Below, one piece after another: positions 31,903-43,478 of a stretch of DNA of 64,000 nt. Source of the stretch: Bacilli bacterium (lineage in GTDB: Bacteria; Bacillota_I; Bacilli_A; Izemoplasmatales; Hujiaoplasmataceae); contig JAGYOE010000003.1 of assembly GCA_018399755.1 (NCBI GenBank), positions 1 to 64,000 of the forward strand, written 5' to 3'. The stretch's first letter is position 1; every line of letters starts with the position of its first letter. Made by a program: the position numbers and the translations under genes. A model generated the notes under the pieces. The model saw only the letters and a list, made by a program, of their open reading frames with translations. It did no database searches and was not told where the DNA came from.

Positions 31903-34437
31903 TTATTTTCCTATGTTTTCGATGATTTTTTGATTGATTATTTCTTTGGTTTTATCGTCAACTTCATTTTCATCATCATCATTTTCTACTGTTTTTATTA
32001 AAGCGATAGTTTTTACGAATTGTTCGTTTATCAAATTAATTATTTTTACACCTTGTGTTGCACGTTTTGTTATTGAAATTTGGTTGATTGGTGTTCTAAT
32101 TATCATTCCTTGATTCGAAACAACTAATAGATCTTCATCACCAACTACAGATATTAGTTTTGTAAGTTTTCCGTTTTTAATTGTTACATTTATTGTTTTT
32201 ACACCTTTACCACCACGATTTTGTGTGCGATATTCATCTACCTCAGTACGCTTTCCGTAGCCTAGTTTAGTTATGGCTAGAATTTGATTTTGTTCTTCAC
32301 TAACAACAGCAACACCAACAACGTGGTCAGAATTAGATAAATCTATGCCTTTTACACCTGCAGCAGTTCTACCCATGCTCCTTACTTGATTTTCTGCAAA
32401 GCGAATAGCTTTTCCGTTTGAGGCACCAATAATGATGTCTCTTGAACCATCAGTGTGTTTTACTGAATGTAAATAGTCATTTTCTTTAAGTGTTATGGCT
32501 TTTATACCATTGACACGAATATGTTGAAATTCTGAAACTTTTGTTCTTTTTGAAATTCCTTTTTTTGTTGTGAAAAATAAATAACCGTTTTCAAAATTTT
32601 TCACTGACATACAAGTTGCTAATTCTTCACCTTCGGCTAAATCAAGAAGATTTACAATAGGCAAACCTTTTGATGCTCGACCAAAGTTTGGTATTTTATA
32701 ACCTTTCATTTTATAAACCCTACCAAGAGTTGTAAAGAAAAGTAAATGGTCATGAGTTGAAGTATAGATAATTGAATCAAGCACATCATCTTCATTTAAA
32801 TTGATTCCAGTTTTACCTCTACCACCACGATTTTGTGAGCGGTAAACGTCTATATTCATGCGTTTAACATAACCATTAGTTGTTATAGCTATAATGACAT
32901 CTTCAACTGGAATTAAATCTTCGTCTTCGATTTCGAAATCTCCATATAGGTCGATATCAGTTCGTCTATCATCACCGAATTGTCTTTTGATTTCTAAAGC
33001 ATCTTCAACTAGTATAGTATTTTGTTTGGTTTTATTTTGAAGAGTTTCTTGTAAGTCTTCGATTGTGTTAGTTAAATCATTAATTTCAGTATTTATTTTA
33101 TCTCTTTCAAGTCCAGATAATCTTCTTAACTGCATTTTAAGTATAGCTTTTACTTGAACGTCAGAAAAATCAAATTCTGCGATTAATCTTTCTTCGGTAT
33201 CATCATAAGATTCTCTAATAATTTTAATAACTTTTTCGATATTATCTAATGCAATAATAAAACCTTTTAAAAGATGTAGACGTTCTTTAGCTTTATTTAA
33301 ATCATAATTAGTTTTTCTAATTAATACCTCAACTTGGTGTAAGTAGAAGTATTTAATCATATCTTTAAGATTTAATACTACTGGTTTATCATCAACTAGA
33401 GCAAGCATATTTGCGCCAAATGAGACTTGAAGTTGAGAGTTTTTATAAAGATTGTTTAAGACTACATCTGCATTAGCATCTCTTCTAATTTCAATAATAA
33501 CCTTCATACCTTTTCTGCTTGATTCATCTCTTAAATCGGTTATGCCTTCAATTACTTTATCTTTAGCTAAAGTAGCTATTCTATCAATTAAGGTTGTTTT
33601 GTTTACTTGGAAAGGTATTTCTGTAATAATAATTTGTTTTTTTCCGTTAGCAAGTTCTTTGATTTCAGATTTTGCTTTTACTCGGATTATTCCTCTACCA
33701 GTTTTATAAGCTGATAATATCCCTGTTTGACCTAAAATAACCCCTCCTGTTGGGAAATCAGGCCCTTTAATATGTTCCATTAATTCATCAATATCAATAT
33801 CATTGTTATTGATATAAGCAATATATCCATCAATTACTTCTGAAAGATTATGTGGAGGTATATTAGTTGCCATACCAACTGCAATTCCAGTAGAGCCATT
33901 GATTAAGAGATTGGGAATTTTTGATGGTAAAACTTTTGGTTCGGTTTCTGTACCATCATAGTTTTCTATAAAATCAACAGTATCTTTTTTTAAATCCTTG
34001 ATTATTTCATCAGAAATTTTATCCATTTTTGCTTCAGTATAACGCATTGCAGCTGCGGGATCCCCATCAACTGAACCGAAGTTTCCATGACCATTAACTA
34101 ATGGATAGCGATATGAGAAGTTTTGTGCCATTCTAACCATTGCATCATAGATTGCACTATCTCCATGAGGGTGATATTTACCCATTACATCGCCGACAAT
34201 TCTAGCCGATTTTTTAAATGTTTTATCAGGGGTTAAACCTAGTTCATTCATACCGTAAAGAATTCTTCTATGAACAGGTTTTAATCCATCTCTTACATCT
34301 GGTAGTGCTCTAGATACGATTACACTCATTGCATATGATAAGAATGAGTTTTCCATTTCGTTAGTAACATTTATTTCTAAGATCTTATCAGCAATCTTTT
34401 TTTCATCTTCTGGTATTATATTAAAATTATCTTCCAT
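31903..34437 (-). CDS. gyrA: DNA gyrase subunit A
   Basis: [60 protein letters not shown]; GyrA-box QNRGGRG/KG; adjacent to gyrB. Confidence 0.96.
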   Translation of the reverse strand: MEDNFNIIPEDEKKIADKILEINVTNEMENSFLSYAMSVIVSRALPDVRDGLKPVHRRILYGMNELGLTPDKTFKKSARIVGDVMGKYHPHGDSAIYDAMVRMAQNFSYRYPLVNGHGNFGSVDGDPAAAMRYTEAKMDKISDEIIKDLKKDTVDFIENYDGTETEPKVLPSKIPNLLINGSTGIAVGMATNIPPHNLSEVIDGYIAYINNNDIDIDELMEHIKGPDFPTGGVILGQTGILSAYKTGRGIIRVKAKSEIKELANGKKQIIITEIPFQVNKTTLIDRIATLAKDKVIEGITDLRDESSRKGMKVIIEIRRDANADVVLNNLYKNSQLQVSFGANMLALVDDKPVVLNLKDMIKYFYLHQVEVLIRKTNYDLNKAKERLHLLKGFIIALDNIEKVIKIIRESYDDTEERLIAEFDFSDVQVKAILKMQLRRLSGLERDKINTEINDLTNTIEDLQETLQNKTKQNTILVEDALEIKRQFGDDRRTDIDLYGDFEIEDEDLIPVEDVIIAITTNGYVKRMNIDVYRSQNRGGRGKTGINLNEDDVLDSIIYTSTHDHLLFFTTLGRVYKMKGYKIPNFGRASKGLPIVNLLDLAEGEELATCMSVKNFENGYLFFTTKKGISKRTKVSEFQHIRVNGIKAITLKENDYLHSVKHTDGSRDIIIGASNGKAIRFAENQVRSMGRTAAGVKGIDLSNSDHVVGVAVVSEEQNQILAITKLGYGKRTEVDEYRTQNRGGKGVKTINVTIKNGKLTKLISVVGDEDLLVVSNQGMIIRTPINQISITKRATQGVKIINLINEQFVKTIALIKTVENDDDENEVDDKTKEIINQKIIENIGK

Positions 34438-34451
34438 GTCAAACTCCTTCT

Positions 34452-36365
34452 TTAAATATCTAAATTCTTAACGTATTCTGCGTTTTCGTTAATGAATTCT
34501 TTTCTGCTTTCGACATCATCACCCATTAACATCGAGAAGATTTGATCAGCTTTAATTGCATCTTCTAAAGTAACTTGTAATAATGTTCTTTCATTTGGGT
34601 CCATTGTAGTTTCCCATAGTTGTTCTGGGTTCATTTCACCTAGACCTTTGTACCTTTGAATGCCTGGTTTTCCATTCATTTCTTTTAATATCATTTCTAG
34701 TTCTTTTTCTAAGTAAGCATATTGTATTTGTTTGCCTTGTTGGATTTTATATAAAGGTGGTTGAGCAATATAAACATAACCTTGGTCAATTAATGGTTTA
34801 AGGTATCTAAATAAAAACGTTAGTAATAAAGTTCTAATATGAGCGCCATCAACATCAGCATCTGTCATTATGATAATCTTATGATATCTTAGTTTAGTTA
34901 TATCAAATTCATCACCAATTCCTGTGCCAAAAGCTTGAATCATAGATAGGATTTCTTTGTTTTGTAAAGCGCGATCAAGACGAGCTTTTTCTACATTTAA
35001 AACTTTTCCCCTTAAAGGTAAAATAGCTTGGAATTCTGAGTCTCTACCTTGTTTAGCAGAACCGCCGGCAGAATCTCCCTCAACAATATATATTTCTGAC
35101 TTAAAAGCCTCTTTACTTCGACAATCTGCAAGTTTTGATGCAAAGCCTAATGCATCTAACGGAGATTTCCTTCTCGTCGCTTCACGAGCTTTTTTAGCAG
35201 CTACTCGAGCTCTTTGAGCCATTAAGGCTTTTTCAATAATAGTTTTTGCGGCATTTGGATTTTCTAATAAAAATCTTTCTAAGCCATCAGACATTATTGT
35301 GCTAACAGCTCTTCTTGCATCGCTTGAACCTAGTTTCGATTTTGTTTGGCCTTCAAACTGTGGGTCAGGATGTTTAATAGAAACTATAGCAATAAGGCCT
35401 TCTCTTGTATCTTCGCCTTGCAAAGATTCATCTTTTTTAAAGATATTATTTTCTCTGCCATATTTATTTAGGATTCTAGTTAATGTCATCTTAAATCCTT
35501 CGACGTGAGTTCCACCTTCAGGATTAGTGATATTATTAGTGAATGGATAGATATTATCAGCATAGCCGTTATTATATTGAATAGCAATTTCAACTAAAAT
35601 ATCATCTTCACTTAAACCTTCAAAATAAGCAACATTGGGGTGAAGAACATCTTTACCTTTATTTAAGAAAGCAACATATTCTTTAACTCCACCTTCATAT
35701 TGATAATCTTTATTAATGATTTTTAATTCATTCCTTGAATCGGTAATAGAAAATTTAATGCCTTTATTTAAAAAAGCAAATTGTTGTATTCTAGTTCTAA
35801 GAATCTCAAAGTCATAGACATTGCTTTCAGTAAAAACTTCAGGATTAGCTAAAAAAGTAACAACTGTACCACTGCGATTAGAATCACCTTCGCATTCTAA
35901 TTCTTTCTTTAAGAAGCCATTTTCAAACTCGATAATATATTTCTTGTTATCCTTATGGATTTCTACAGTCATAAAAGAGCTTAAAGCATTAACTACAGAA
36001 GCGCCAACTCCATGTAGTCCACCAGAAACTTTATAAGAATCGTGGTCAAATTTTCCACCTGCGTGTAAAGTGGTATAAACAGTTTCTACAGATGGTCTAC
36101 CAGTTTTTGGATGTGTATCTACAGGAATTCCTCGACCATTATCAGCAACTCTTATAATGTTTCCAGGTAATATTTCTACATGGATATAATCGCAATAACC
36201 AGCTAATGCTTCATCAACAGCGTTATCAACAATTTCCCAAACTAAATGGTGCAAGCCTCTTGGCCCAGTTGTGCCTATGTACATTCCTGGTCGTTTTTTT
36301 ACAGCCTCTAGACCTTCCAATATTTGAATATTTTTTGATGTATAATCTCTAATGTTTTCACTCAT
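34452..36365 (-). CDS. gyrB: DNA gyrase subunit B
   Basis: [74 protein letters not shown]. Confidence 0.97.
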   Translation of the reverse strand: MSENIRDYTSKNIQILEGLEAVKKRPGMYIGTTGPRGLHHLVWEIVDNAVDEALAGYCDYIHVEILPGNIIRVADNGRGIPVDTHPKTGRPSVETVYTTLHAGGKFDHDSYKVSGGLHGVGASVVNALSSFMTVEIHKDNKKYIIEFENGFLKKELECEGDSNRSGTVVTFLANPEVFTESNVYDFEILRTRIQQFAFLNKGIKFSITDSRNELKIINKDYQYEGGVKEYVAFLNKGKDVLHPNVAYFEGLSEDDILVEIAIQYNNGYADNIYPFTNNITNPEGGTHVEGFKMTLTRILNKYGRENNIFKKDESLQGEDTREGLIAIVSIKHPDPQFEGQTKSKLGSSDARRAVSTIMSDGLERFLLENPNAAKTIIEKALMAQRARVAAKKAREATRRKSPLDALGFASKLADCRSKEAFKSEIYIVEGDSAGGSAKQGRDSEFQAILPLRGKVLNVEKARLDRALQNKEILSMIQAFGTGIGDEFDITKLRYHKIIIMTDADVDGAHIRTLLLTFLFRYLKPLIDQGYVYIAQPPLYKIQQGKQIQYAYLEKELEMILKEMNGKPGIQRYKGLGEMNPEQLWETTMDPNERTLLQVTLEDAIKADQIFSMLMGDDVESRKEFINENAEYVKNLDI

Positions 36366-37449
36366 GATTATTCCCCCTTATGAAGTGATTTTCTACATGA
36401 TATATATTTGCAGTATTTAAAATAGTTTGATTTATATTAGCAGTAGTAGTTGTAGTGATAATTGTTTGAAGTTCAGATTTATTTAAAAAATTAACTAATT
36501 TATTTTGTCTTAAAGAATCTAATTCAGAAAAGACATCATCTAATAAAAGAATTGGTTTGGTTTTTTTAATTGTTTCTACTATTGAGCTGATTGCTAGTAA
36601 TAAAGCAAGAATCATTATTCTTTGTTCACCTTGTGAAGCAACAGCTTTTGAATCTATATCATCTAGAAAAAAGCTATAGTCATCTCTATGAGGTCCAGAA
36701 GCAGTTGTTTTGATAAATAAATCTTTTCGATAGTTGGTTTTAAGGTTTTTTTCAAGGTTTTTTTCAATTGAAGGCTCATAATTAAAAATAAACTTTTTAT
36801 GGTTATTTGCTAAATATGGATAAATAGATTTTAGTTCTTTATTAATATTAGCGATAATCTTCTTACGGTAATTAATAATAATTGTGCCAGATTTTGCGAG
36901 TTGTTCTGTATAAATATCTAAAAGTGTTAAATCAGGTTTTTTTTCTTCTGATAAATCTTTAATTAGTTGGTTTCGTTGTTTAAGCAAGTTCTTATAATTG
37001 GATAGTTCTAATAAATAATTTTTATCAATTTGGCCAATAATAGAATTTATAAAGTAACGTCTGTTTTTTGGTGGACCTTTAATTAAATTCATATCTTCTG
37101 GTAAAAATGAAACAACATTTATTTGGCCAATGTAGTTGCTTAATTTATTTATTTCTTGATCATTAAAAATAATTTTCTTTTTAGTCTTTGAGATAATTAT
37201 TTTTGTTTTGTATTGTAAGTCTTTATCTATAGCAGTGGTTTTAATCCTGGCAAAATCTTGATTGAATTTAATTAGATTTTGATCTTCAGTTTTATATGAT
37301 TTGGCCAAAGATAAAAAATATATTGCTTCTAGTAAATTGGTTTTACCGCTTCCATTGTTTCCAATAAGTAAATTAACCCTATTACCAAAAGCAATATTTT
37401 GTTTATAGTAACCGCGATAATTATATAAACTTAAATTTTTAAGTAACAT
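36358..37449 (-). CDS. recF: DNA replication/repair protein RecF
   Basis: [53 protein letters not shown]. Confidence 0.95.
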   Translation of the reverse strand: MLLKNLSLYNYRGYYKQNIAFGNRVNLLIGNNGSGKTNLLEAIYFLSLAKSYKTEDQNLIKFNQDFARIKTTAIDKDLQYKTKIIISKTKKKIIFNDQEINKLSNYIGQINVVSFLPEDMNLIKGPPKNRRYFINSIIGQIDKNYLLELSNYKNLLKQRNQLIKDLSEEKKPDLTLLDIYTEQLAKSGTIIINYRKKIIANINKELKSIYPYLANNHKKFIFNYEPSIEKNLEKNLKTNYRKDLFIKTTASGPHRDDYSFFLDDIDSKAVASQGEQRIMILALLLAISSIVETIKKTKPILLLDDVFSELDSLRQNKLVNFLNKSELQTIITTTTTANINQTILNTANIYHVENHFIRGNNHE

Positions 37450-37657
37450 CTTTTATGATTTTGTAATCTTCGTTGAGAATGGTAATTTTATCACCTGGGT
37501 ATAGTTTTTTTCCGCGACGATTTTCATTCTCACTATTGACAAATACTTTATTGTTTTTTAAGAAAAATTTAACTTCTCCACCCGAAGAAACTAAACTGAT
37601 ATGTTTTAAAAATTGTCCTAAAGTTATGTATTCAGTTTTTATAATAATCTCTTTCAT
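37439..37657 (-). CDS. yaaA: S4 domain protein YaaA
   Basis: YITLGQFLKHISLVSSGGEVKFFLKNNKVFVNSENENRRGKKLYPGD; immediately upstream of recF. Confidence 0.9.
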   Translation of the reverse strand: MKEIIIKTEYITLGQFLKHISLVSSGGEVKFFLKNNKVFVNSENENRRGKKLYPGDKITILNEDYKIIKDVT

Positions 37658-37745
37658 AATTACCACCGTATATTATAATATATATATTATATATTATATA
37701 ATATATTCACGTTTTTTTCAATCGATATTCGTCTATATTTAGAAA

Positions 37746-37769
37746 AAAAGATGCTTATTCAGCATCTTT
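37746..37769 (-). terminator. Terminator overlapping mfd stop codon
   Basis: Minus strand AAAGATGCTGAATAAGCATCTTTTTTT; TAA is in the loop. Confidence 0.7.
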
Positions 37770-40700
37770 AAATTTTATTATTTTTTCTAGGAATTTTACC
37801 ATCGTAAATATCCAGTGTTTTTCTAAATTTATTGTGTCTAAAATAATGTGGATTTGTTCGTTTTTATAATTGAAACGAATAGCTTTTGATACTTCAATTC
37901 CACTTTGAAAAATTTTATCTCCAGCCATTTTTTTAGTTCCGGATTTAGAAACTATTAATGTTTTATTTGTTTTGTTATCTTTTATTTTTTCTATTTGTAA
38001 TTTTTTTGTATAATATTCAAATAATTGTTCGTAAATATATATCTCTAATTCAATACTATAATCACCAAATCTATCTTTGATTTCCTGTAAGAGATTGTTG
38101 ATGTCATGAAGTGATTTAACATTTTTGATTTTCTTATGCATTTCTATTTTTATGTAATCATCTTCAATGTATTCTTTATCAATGAATTTAGAGACATGTG
38201 CTTTTACACCTTTTTGTTTTGATTTCTCTTCTGTTTTTCCTTGTACTTTATTGATTTCTTCTTCAAGTATTTTCATATACATGTCAATTCCAACTGAATC
38301 AATAAAACCGGATTGCTCTTTTCCTAATACATCTCCTGCGCCTCTGATAGATAAATCTCTTAGCGCAATTTTAAATCCGCTACCTAACTCTGTAAATTCT
38401 TTAATAACTTTAAGTCTTTTTTCAGCATCTGGAGTTAAGCGTTTATTTGCTTCATACATTAAATATGCATAAGCAATTCGATTTGATCTTCCGACCCTAC
38501 CTCTGATTTGGTATAACTGAGATAAACCTAGCATATCAGCATCATGAACAATTAAAGTATTGGCGTTAGGGATATCTATGCCGGTTTCAATAATAGTAGT
38601 AGATATTAATACATCAAGTTCTTGATTAATAAATCCATCAACAACTTTCTCTAAGTTTAGCTTTGACATTTGTCCATGAGCAATATCTATTCTAGCGTTA
38701 GGTACTATTTTTTGAACTTCATCTGCAATAAAATCAATTTGATTAACGCGATTAAATAAATAAAATACTTGTCCGCTTCGGGCTAACTCTCTTTCAATAG
38801 CATCTCTTAAGATAATTTTATTTCTTTCTAAAACATATGTTTGAACTGGATATCTATTTTCCGGTGCTGTTTCAATAATACTCATATTTTTTACACCCAT
38901 AATCGCCATATTCAATGTTCTTGGAATTGGGGTGGCTGAAAGCGATAAAACATCGATGTTAATCTTCATTTTTTTAATTTTTTCTTTATGCATGACTCCA
39001 AAACGTTGTTCCTCATCAACGATTAATAAGCCCATGTCTTTAAATTCGATGTCCTTGCTAAGAAGTCTATGGGTTCCGATTAAAATGTCAATATGGCCGG
39101 ATTTAATGCCTTTAATGATTTCTTTTTGTGCTTTTCTAGAAATAAAACGGTTGATTAGTTTAACATTTATACCAAATTCACTCATTCTATTTACAAAAGT
39201 ATTGTAATGTTGTTTAGATAAAACAGTTGTTGGAGCTAAGTAGGAAACTTGTTTTTCATTTAAGATAGCTTTAAAAGCAGCTCTTAAAGCTATTTCTGTT
39301 TTTCCAAAGCCAACATCACCACAAATTAATCTATCCATAGGGGTGGATTTTCTCATATCATTAAAAACATCTTTTATTGCGGTTAACTGATCTTTAGTTT
39401 CAATATATTCAAAACTACTAGCAAATTCATTTTCAAGGTCAGGAAAATCTTTGAAAGCATAACCTTTGCTTTTTTCACGTTGTGAATATAAATCGATTAA
39501 TTGATCGGCAATATCTTGAACTTGTTTTCTAACTCTTGCTTTTGCTTTTGACCAAGTTTTGCCACCAATTTTTGAAAGTTTTGGTTTAAATCCCTCACTT
39601 CCTGAGTATTTATGAATTTGGTCAATTGAATCTAGGGTTATATACAATTTATCTTTGTTTTGATATTCAATATGAATATAATCGGTTTCTTGGTTCTTAA
39701 ACTTCATTGTTTTAATTTCTAAAAATTTACCGATTCCATAGTTATAGTGAACAACATAGTCGCCAGGTTTTAAATCATTTATATCACTTAATTTAGTAGA
39801 GCGTTTATATACAGAAACATATTCGCCTCTTTTTCTTGTAAGATTTTTCTTTCTGATAGCTTCTTCAGTAATTAACTTAGTAGCGAAAGTTCGCGAGTGA
39901 AAATCAAAAACTTTATTAGTTAAAATTAAGTTTAATTTATTTTCTTTAATTGTTTTTGAGGTAGTATAATCAATTTTTTTATTTGTTAAGGTTTTTGCAA
40001 ATTGATTAAGATATCTTTTAGAATCAAAGGCTATTATTTGGGTTAGTTTATCGCTGTCTTTGGATAAATCCCGGTATAGATATTCTAAGTTTTCATTATA
40101 GGTTGTAATTGATTCACCAAAAATTGAATATATATTATTGAATTTTTCTTTATAAAAATAATCTAAATAATCTACTTTTATAGATGGTAATCTATCAACT
40201 TCAAGAAAATCATAAAGAACATTAAAATCCATTTTTGGATAATCTTCAGTTTGTTCATACCATTCCTTTATTTCTTCAATTAAAAGTTTGTTTTGTTCAA
40301 TAATTCTGTGATAATCTAAATAAATTGCTTTTGCATTTGGTTTTAAATCTAGTACAGTTGTATGATTTTTAGTTAAAAATGGCAGATAACGACTTAAACG
40401 GTCTAATTCATCTCTGTTTTCTAGTTTGTCGATATCATTGTTAATTTTTTCAATGGCCGAAGAAGAAAGATCTAGAGAATTTTTTTTGTTTTCAATTATT
40501 TCTTTAAGCTTATCTAGTTCTTTTTCATTATAAAAGAAATCAATTATTGGCAGTAATTTAAAACTGTTAACCTTAGTGATTGATCTTTGTGAGTCTAGGT
40601 CGAATGTTTTAATTACATCTAACTCATCGCCAAAGAAATCTAAACGATAAGGATTTTCAGTTGTAACTGGATAAATATCAACAATTCCGCCTCTAATTGC

Positions 40701-41219
40701 GAAGTCGCCAATTTTTTCTACTGTATATTGGTGTTTATAACCGTAGTTTATTAGTGTTTCTTTTAGTTCGTCTAGTTTATATGAATTGCCGGTTTTAATA
40801 TTGATTAATGATTTTTGCCATTTTTCTAGTGGGAATTGTGGTTTTAATATTCCGTAGAGATTAATAATTACGATTCGTGGTTTTTTAGTTAATAGTTTAT
40901 AGATTGTATTAACTCTTTCTAATCTAAATTCATTTGATGAGACTAATAATTCATTTGTTAGGAATTCATCTTGTGGAAAGAAATTTATTTCGTCTTTATC
41001 TAGTACTTTACTTAATTTATCATAGGTTAACTGAGCAGTGTATAGATTAGGTGTTATTAGAAAAATTGTTTCTTTTTGTTTTTTAAATAAAGATAAAAGC
41101 ACTAATAGAGCATTGTCTTCATTAGTGTTATTTATGTAAATATTTTGCTTATTTGATATTTTATTGTTAATTTCAGTAAGAAGCTTATTTTGGTTTAAAA
41201 AGTTTATTATTGAATTCAT
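37755..41219 (-). CDS. mfd: Transcription-repair coupling factor
   Basis: LKPGDYVVHYNYGIGKFLEI, DRLICGDVGFGKTEIALRAAFKA, DEEQRFGVMHKEKIK, LSATPIPRTLNMAIMGVKNMS, QIRGRVGRSNR. Confidence 0.97.
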   Translation of the reverse strand: MNSIINFLNQNKLLTEINNKISNKQNIYINNTNEDNALLVLLSLFKKQKETIFLITPNLYTAQLTYDKLSKVLDKDEINFFPQDEFLTNELLVSSNEFRLERVNTIYKLLTKKPRIVIINLYGILKPQFPLEKWQKSLINIKTGNSYKLDELKETLINYGYKHQYTVEKIGDFAIRGGIVDIYPVTTENPYRLDFFGDELDVIKTFDLDSQRSITKVNSFKLLPIIDFFYNEKELDKLKEIIENKKNSLDLSSSAIEKINNDIDKLENRDELDRLSRYLPFLTKNHTTVLDLKPNAKAIYLDYHRIIEQNKLLIEEIKEWYEQTEDYPKMDFNVLYDFLEVDRLPSIKVDYLDYFYKEKFNNIYSIFGESITTYNENLEYLYRDLSKDSDKLTQIIAFDSKRYLNQFAKTLTNKKIDYTTSKTIKENKLNLILTNKVFDFHSRTFATKLITEEAIRKKNLTRKRGEYVSVYKRSTKLSDINDLKPGDYVVHYNYGIGKFLEIKTMKFKNQETDYIHIEYQNKDKLYITLDSIDQIHKYSGSEGFKPKLSKIGGKTWSKAKARVRKQVQDIADQLIDLYSQREKSKGYAFKDFPDLENEFASSFEYIETKDQLTAIKDVFNDMRKSTPMDRLICGDVGFGKTEIALRAAFKAILNEKQVSYLAPTTVLSKQHYNTFVNRMSEFGINVKLINRFISRKAQKEIIKGIKSGHIDILIGTHRLLSKDIEFKDMGLLIVDEEQRFGVMHKEKIKKMKINIDVLSLSATPIPRTLNMAIMGVKNMSIIETAPENRYPVQTYVLERNKIILRDAIERELARSGQVFYLFNRVNQIDFIADEVQKIVPNARIDIAHGQMSKLNLEKVVDGFINQELDVLISTTIIETGIDIPNANTLIVHDADMLGLSQLYQIRGRVGRSNRIAYAYLMYEANKRLTPDAEKRLKVIKEFTELGSGFKIALRDLSIRGAGDVLGKEQSGFIDSVGIDMYMKILEEEINKVQGKTEEKSKQKGVKAHVSKFIDKEYIEDDYIKIEMHKKIKNVKSLHDINNLLQEIKDRFGDYSIELEIYIYEQLFEYYTKKLQIEKIKDNKTNKTLIVSKSGTKKMAGDKIFQSGIEVSKAIRFNYKNEQIHIILDTINLEKHWIFTMVKFLEKIIKFKDAE

Positions 41220-41282
41220 AACTAAATTCCTCCACGTCGTTTTAGCGAGTTATAAACTCGCTAGGGTGTATTAATTAATATT

Positions 41283-42023
41283 TTATTTTTTATTTTGAAT
41301 TTTATAAGAAGCGTTTAATATTAATTTTTTAGGCATTAATCGGGTTAAAAAATATAGAAGTTTCATTTTAAAGCCAGGAATGATTAGGCTTTTGTTTTTT
41401 TCTATACCTTTAATAATAATTTTAACACAAGTTTTAACGTCTAAGGCTTTTAGTTTTTGTTTGGCTTTAGCAACTTTATTGAATTCGGTTTTAACTGGTC
41501 CGGGTGCTACAGTTAATACCTTTAAAGATTTGTTTGCTTTTTTAAGTTCATAGTTGATTGCCTCTGAATAATTGCTGACATAGGCTTTAGTAGCTGCGTA
41601 ACTAGCAAGTTTAGGGGTTGGTAAATAAGCTGCTAATGAACTTATATTAACTATTTTACCACTATCCATATGTGTTAGGGCAAACTTAGTTAAAATATGT
41701 AAGCTTTTTATATTTAAATCAATCATATTTAATTCATTTTCAGTGGGGATATTATATGATTTTCCAACTATACCAAACCCAGCATTATTAATAAAAAGAT
41801 CAATCTTTTTATCCTTTATATTATCTATTAGTTTGTTTAATTGTTCTATATTGGTTAAATCAGTTTGATAGATTGTTACTTCAACATTTTTTAGTTTTGC
41901 TCGTAAGTTTTTAAGTTTATCTATTCTTCTTGCAATTAGAATTAAATTGTAGTTTTTATTGGCCAATTGAATAGCTAATTCTTTTCCAATACCGCTTGAA
42001 GCCCCAGTAATTAAAGCTAACAT
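41283..42023 (-). CDS. Short-chain dehydrogenase/reductase family protein
   Basis: MLALITGASSGIGKELAIQLA, NNAGFG, NISSLAAYLPTPKLASYAATKAYV. Confidence 0.85.
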   Translation of the reverse strand: MLALITGASSGIGKELAIQLANKNYNLILIARRIDKLKNLRAKLKNVEVTIYQTDLTNIEQLNKLIDNIKDKKIDLFINNAGFGIVGKSYNIPTENELNMIDLNIKSLHILTKFALTHMDSGKIVNISSLAAYLPTPKLASYAATKAYVSNYSEAINYELKKANKSLKVLTVAPGPVKTEFNKVAKAKQKLKALDVKTCVKIIIKGIEKNKSLIIPGFKMKLLYFLTRLMPKKLILNASYKIQNKK

Positions 42024-42133
42024 AAATGCCTCCTAAAGATTTTTTTCTTTATTAAAATTATACCACGCTATAATCATCCAAACAAATCATTTTATTTAAT
42101 AAAATAAGTTTGTCAATAAAAGTTAAATATAGA

Positions 42134-42162
42134 TTGACAACGCTTTCATAATTAAGTATAAT
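42134..42162 (+). promoter_or_regulatory. Promoter of lysine catabolic operon
   Basis: TTGACA (42134-42139)-17 nt-TATAAT (42157-42162). Confidence 0.75.
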
Positions 42163-42177
42163 TACATTGTAATTTTC

Positions 42178-42348
42178 TAACTCACAGAGGTGCGAATAAT
42201 CGGTATTTTACTTTGTTTTCTTGTTTAGGTACTTGTTGGTAAAAGAAGGGGTTATTTGCCGAAGGATATAACTTTCCTAAAAAGTTATTATCTTGATATT
42301 TAAGTAGACCGCTTAAATATTGCCATATTGGATATGGAGAGCTGTTAT
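42178..42348 (+). promoter_or_regulatory. Lysine riboswitch (L box) aptamer
   Basis: cagAGGTGCGaa...GGGGttatttGCCGAAGgatataac...gttat...TTGCC..att..GGAtatGGAGAGCTG; conserved L-box landmarks in order, upstream of lysine catabolic genes. Confidence 0.8.
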
Positions 42349-42372
42349 ATTTTTTAATATAACAGCTTTTTT
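42340..42372 (+). terminator. Riboswitch expression-platform terminator
   Basis: AGCTGTTATATT-tttt-AATATAACAGCT followed by TTTTTT. Confidence 0.85.
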
Positions 42373-42394
42373 AATTATAAAAAGGAAGGAGTTT

Positions 42395-42832
42395 ATGATG
42401 AAAAGTTTTACGATAAATGATATTAAAGTTGGAGATTCTGCTTCAACAAAAAAGGTTTTTATTGAAAAAGATGTTTTAGCTTTTGCGAAAATATCTACGG
42501 ATTTTAATCCTGCTCATGTTGATAAGGAATATCCTAAGAAAACGATTTTTAAAAAACAAATCGTTCACGGAATGTTAGTAGGATCATTGTTTAGTGCTAT
42601 TTTTGGCGTTCAATTACCTGGTTTAGGTAGTATTTATACTAAACAATCATTAAAGTTTATTAAACCAGTTTATTTTGGGGAAGAGATTGAGGCTAAAGTT
42701 ATTGCTAAAACGATTAATCTTGAAAGAAACAGAATTACTTTTGATTGTATTGCAATAAATCAAAAAGGTGAAACTGTTATTATCGGAGAAGCAGAGATTA
42801 TGCCGCCTAAGGAGGTAGTAAATCATGACTAA
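42395..42832 (+). CDS. MaoC-like (R)-specific enoyl-CoA hydratase
   Basis: GDSASTKKVFIEKDVLAFAKISTDFNPAHVDKEY...IVHGMLVGSLFSAIFGVQLPGLGSIYTKQSLKFIKPVYFGE: hot-dog MaoC motif. Confidence 0.88.
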   Translation: MMKSFTINDIKVGDSASTKKVFIEKDVLAFAKISTDFNPAHVDKEYPKKTIFKKQIVHGMLVGSLFSAIFGVQLPGLGSIYTKQSLKFIKPVYFGEEIEAKVIAKTINLERNRITFDCIAINQKGETVIIGEAEIMPPKEVVNHD

Positions 42833-43478
42833 TTTTATTGATGAATTAAAGTTTAAAAAACTATTAAAAGATGGTATGAAGATTCATGTTGGTGGTTTTT
42901 TAACTAATGGTTCGCCTGAAAATTTGATCGATTTAGTAGTTGAATCAGGTATTAAAGATTTAACGATTATTTGTAATGATGGTGGTTATGAAGGAAATGG
43001 CGTTGGCAAGATGATTGATAATAATCAAGTTAGTAAACTTATTGCTAGTCATATTGGAACTAATCCAAATGTTGGTAGGTTAATGAACGAAGATAAACTA
43101 GTTGTTGAGTTGGTTCCACAAGGAACTCTAGTTGAGAGAATCAGAGCTTTTGGAGCTGGATTAGGTGGTATTTTAACTCCAACTGGTTTGAATACTATTG
43201 TGGCTGAAGGAAAACAAATTATTAAAGTCAAAGATAAAGAATATCTTTTAGAAGAAGCATTAGGTGCTGATTTAGCTTTGATAGGCGGAGCTATAGCTGA
43301 TAATTTTGGGAATTTAAAATACTTACAAACTATGAGAAATTTTAATTCTATGATGGCTACTGCGGCTGAAGTAGTTGTAGTTGAGCCAATTAAAATTATT
43401 GAAGAGATTGATCCTGAAAATGTTATTACTCCACATCCGTTTGTGGATTATGTATTGGTAGGTGAACCAAATGAATGA
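42825..43478 (+). CDS. CoA-transferase subunit A (AtoD-like)
   Basis: [39 protein letters not shown]...[26 protein letters not shown]. Confidence 0.9.
   Translation: MTNFIDELKFKKLLKDGMKIHVGGFLTNGSPENLIDLVVESGIKDLTIICNDGGYEGNGVGKMIDNNQVSKLIASHIGTNPNVGRLMNEDKLVVELVPQGTLVERIRAFGAGLGGILTPTGLNTIVAEGKQIIKVKDKEYLLEEALGADLALIGGAIADNFGNLKYLQTMRNFNSMMATAAEVVVVEPIKIIEEIDPENVITPHPFVDYVLVGEPNE

Noticed and set aside
33452-36036. Several plus-strand ORFs within gyrA/gyrB
   Set aside because: Antisense shadows of intact gyrase genes
42320-42394. ORF track N-terminal extension MPYWIWRAVIFFNITAFLIIKRKEF before the MaoC-like protein
   Set aside because: It lies inside the riboswitch/terminator; the true start with RBS AAGGAAGGAG is the ATG at 42395
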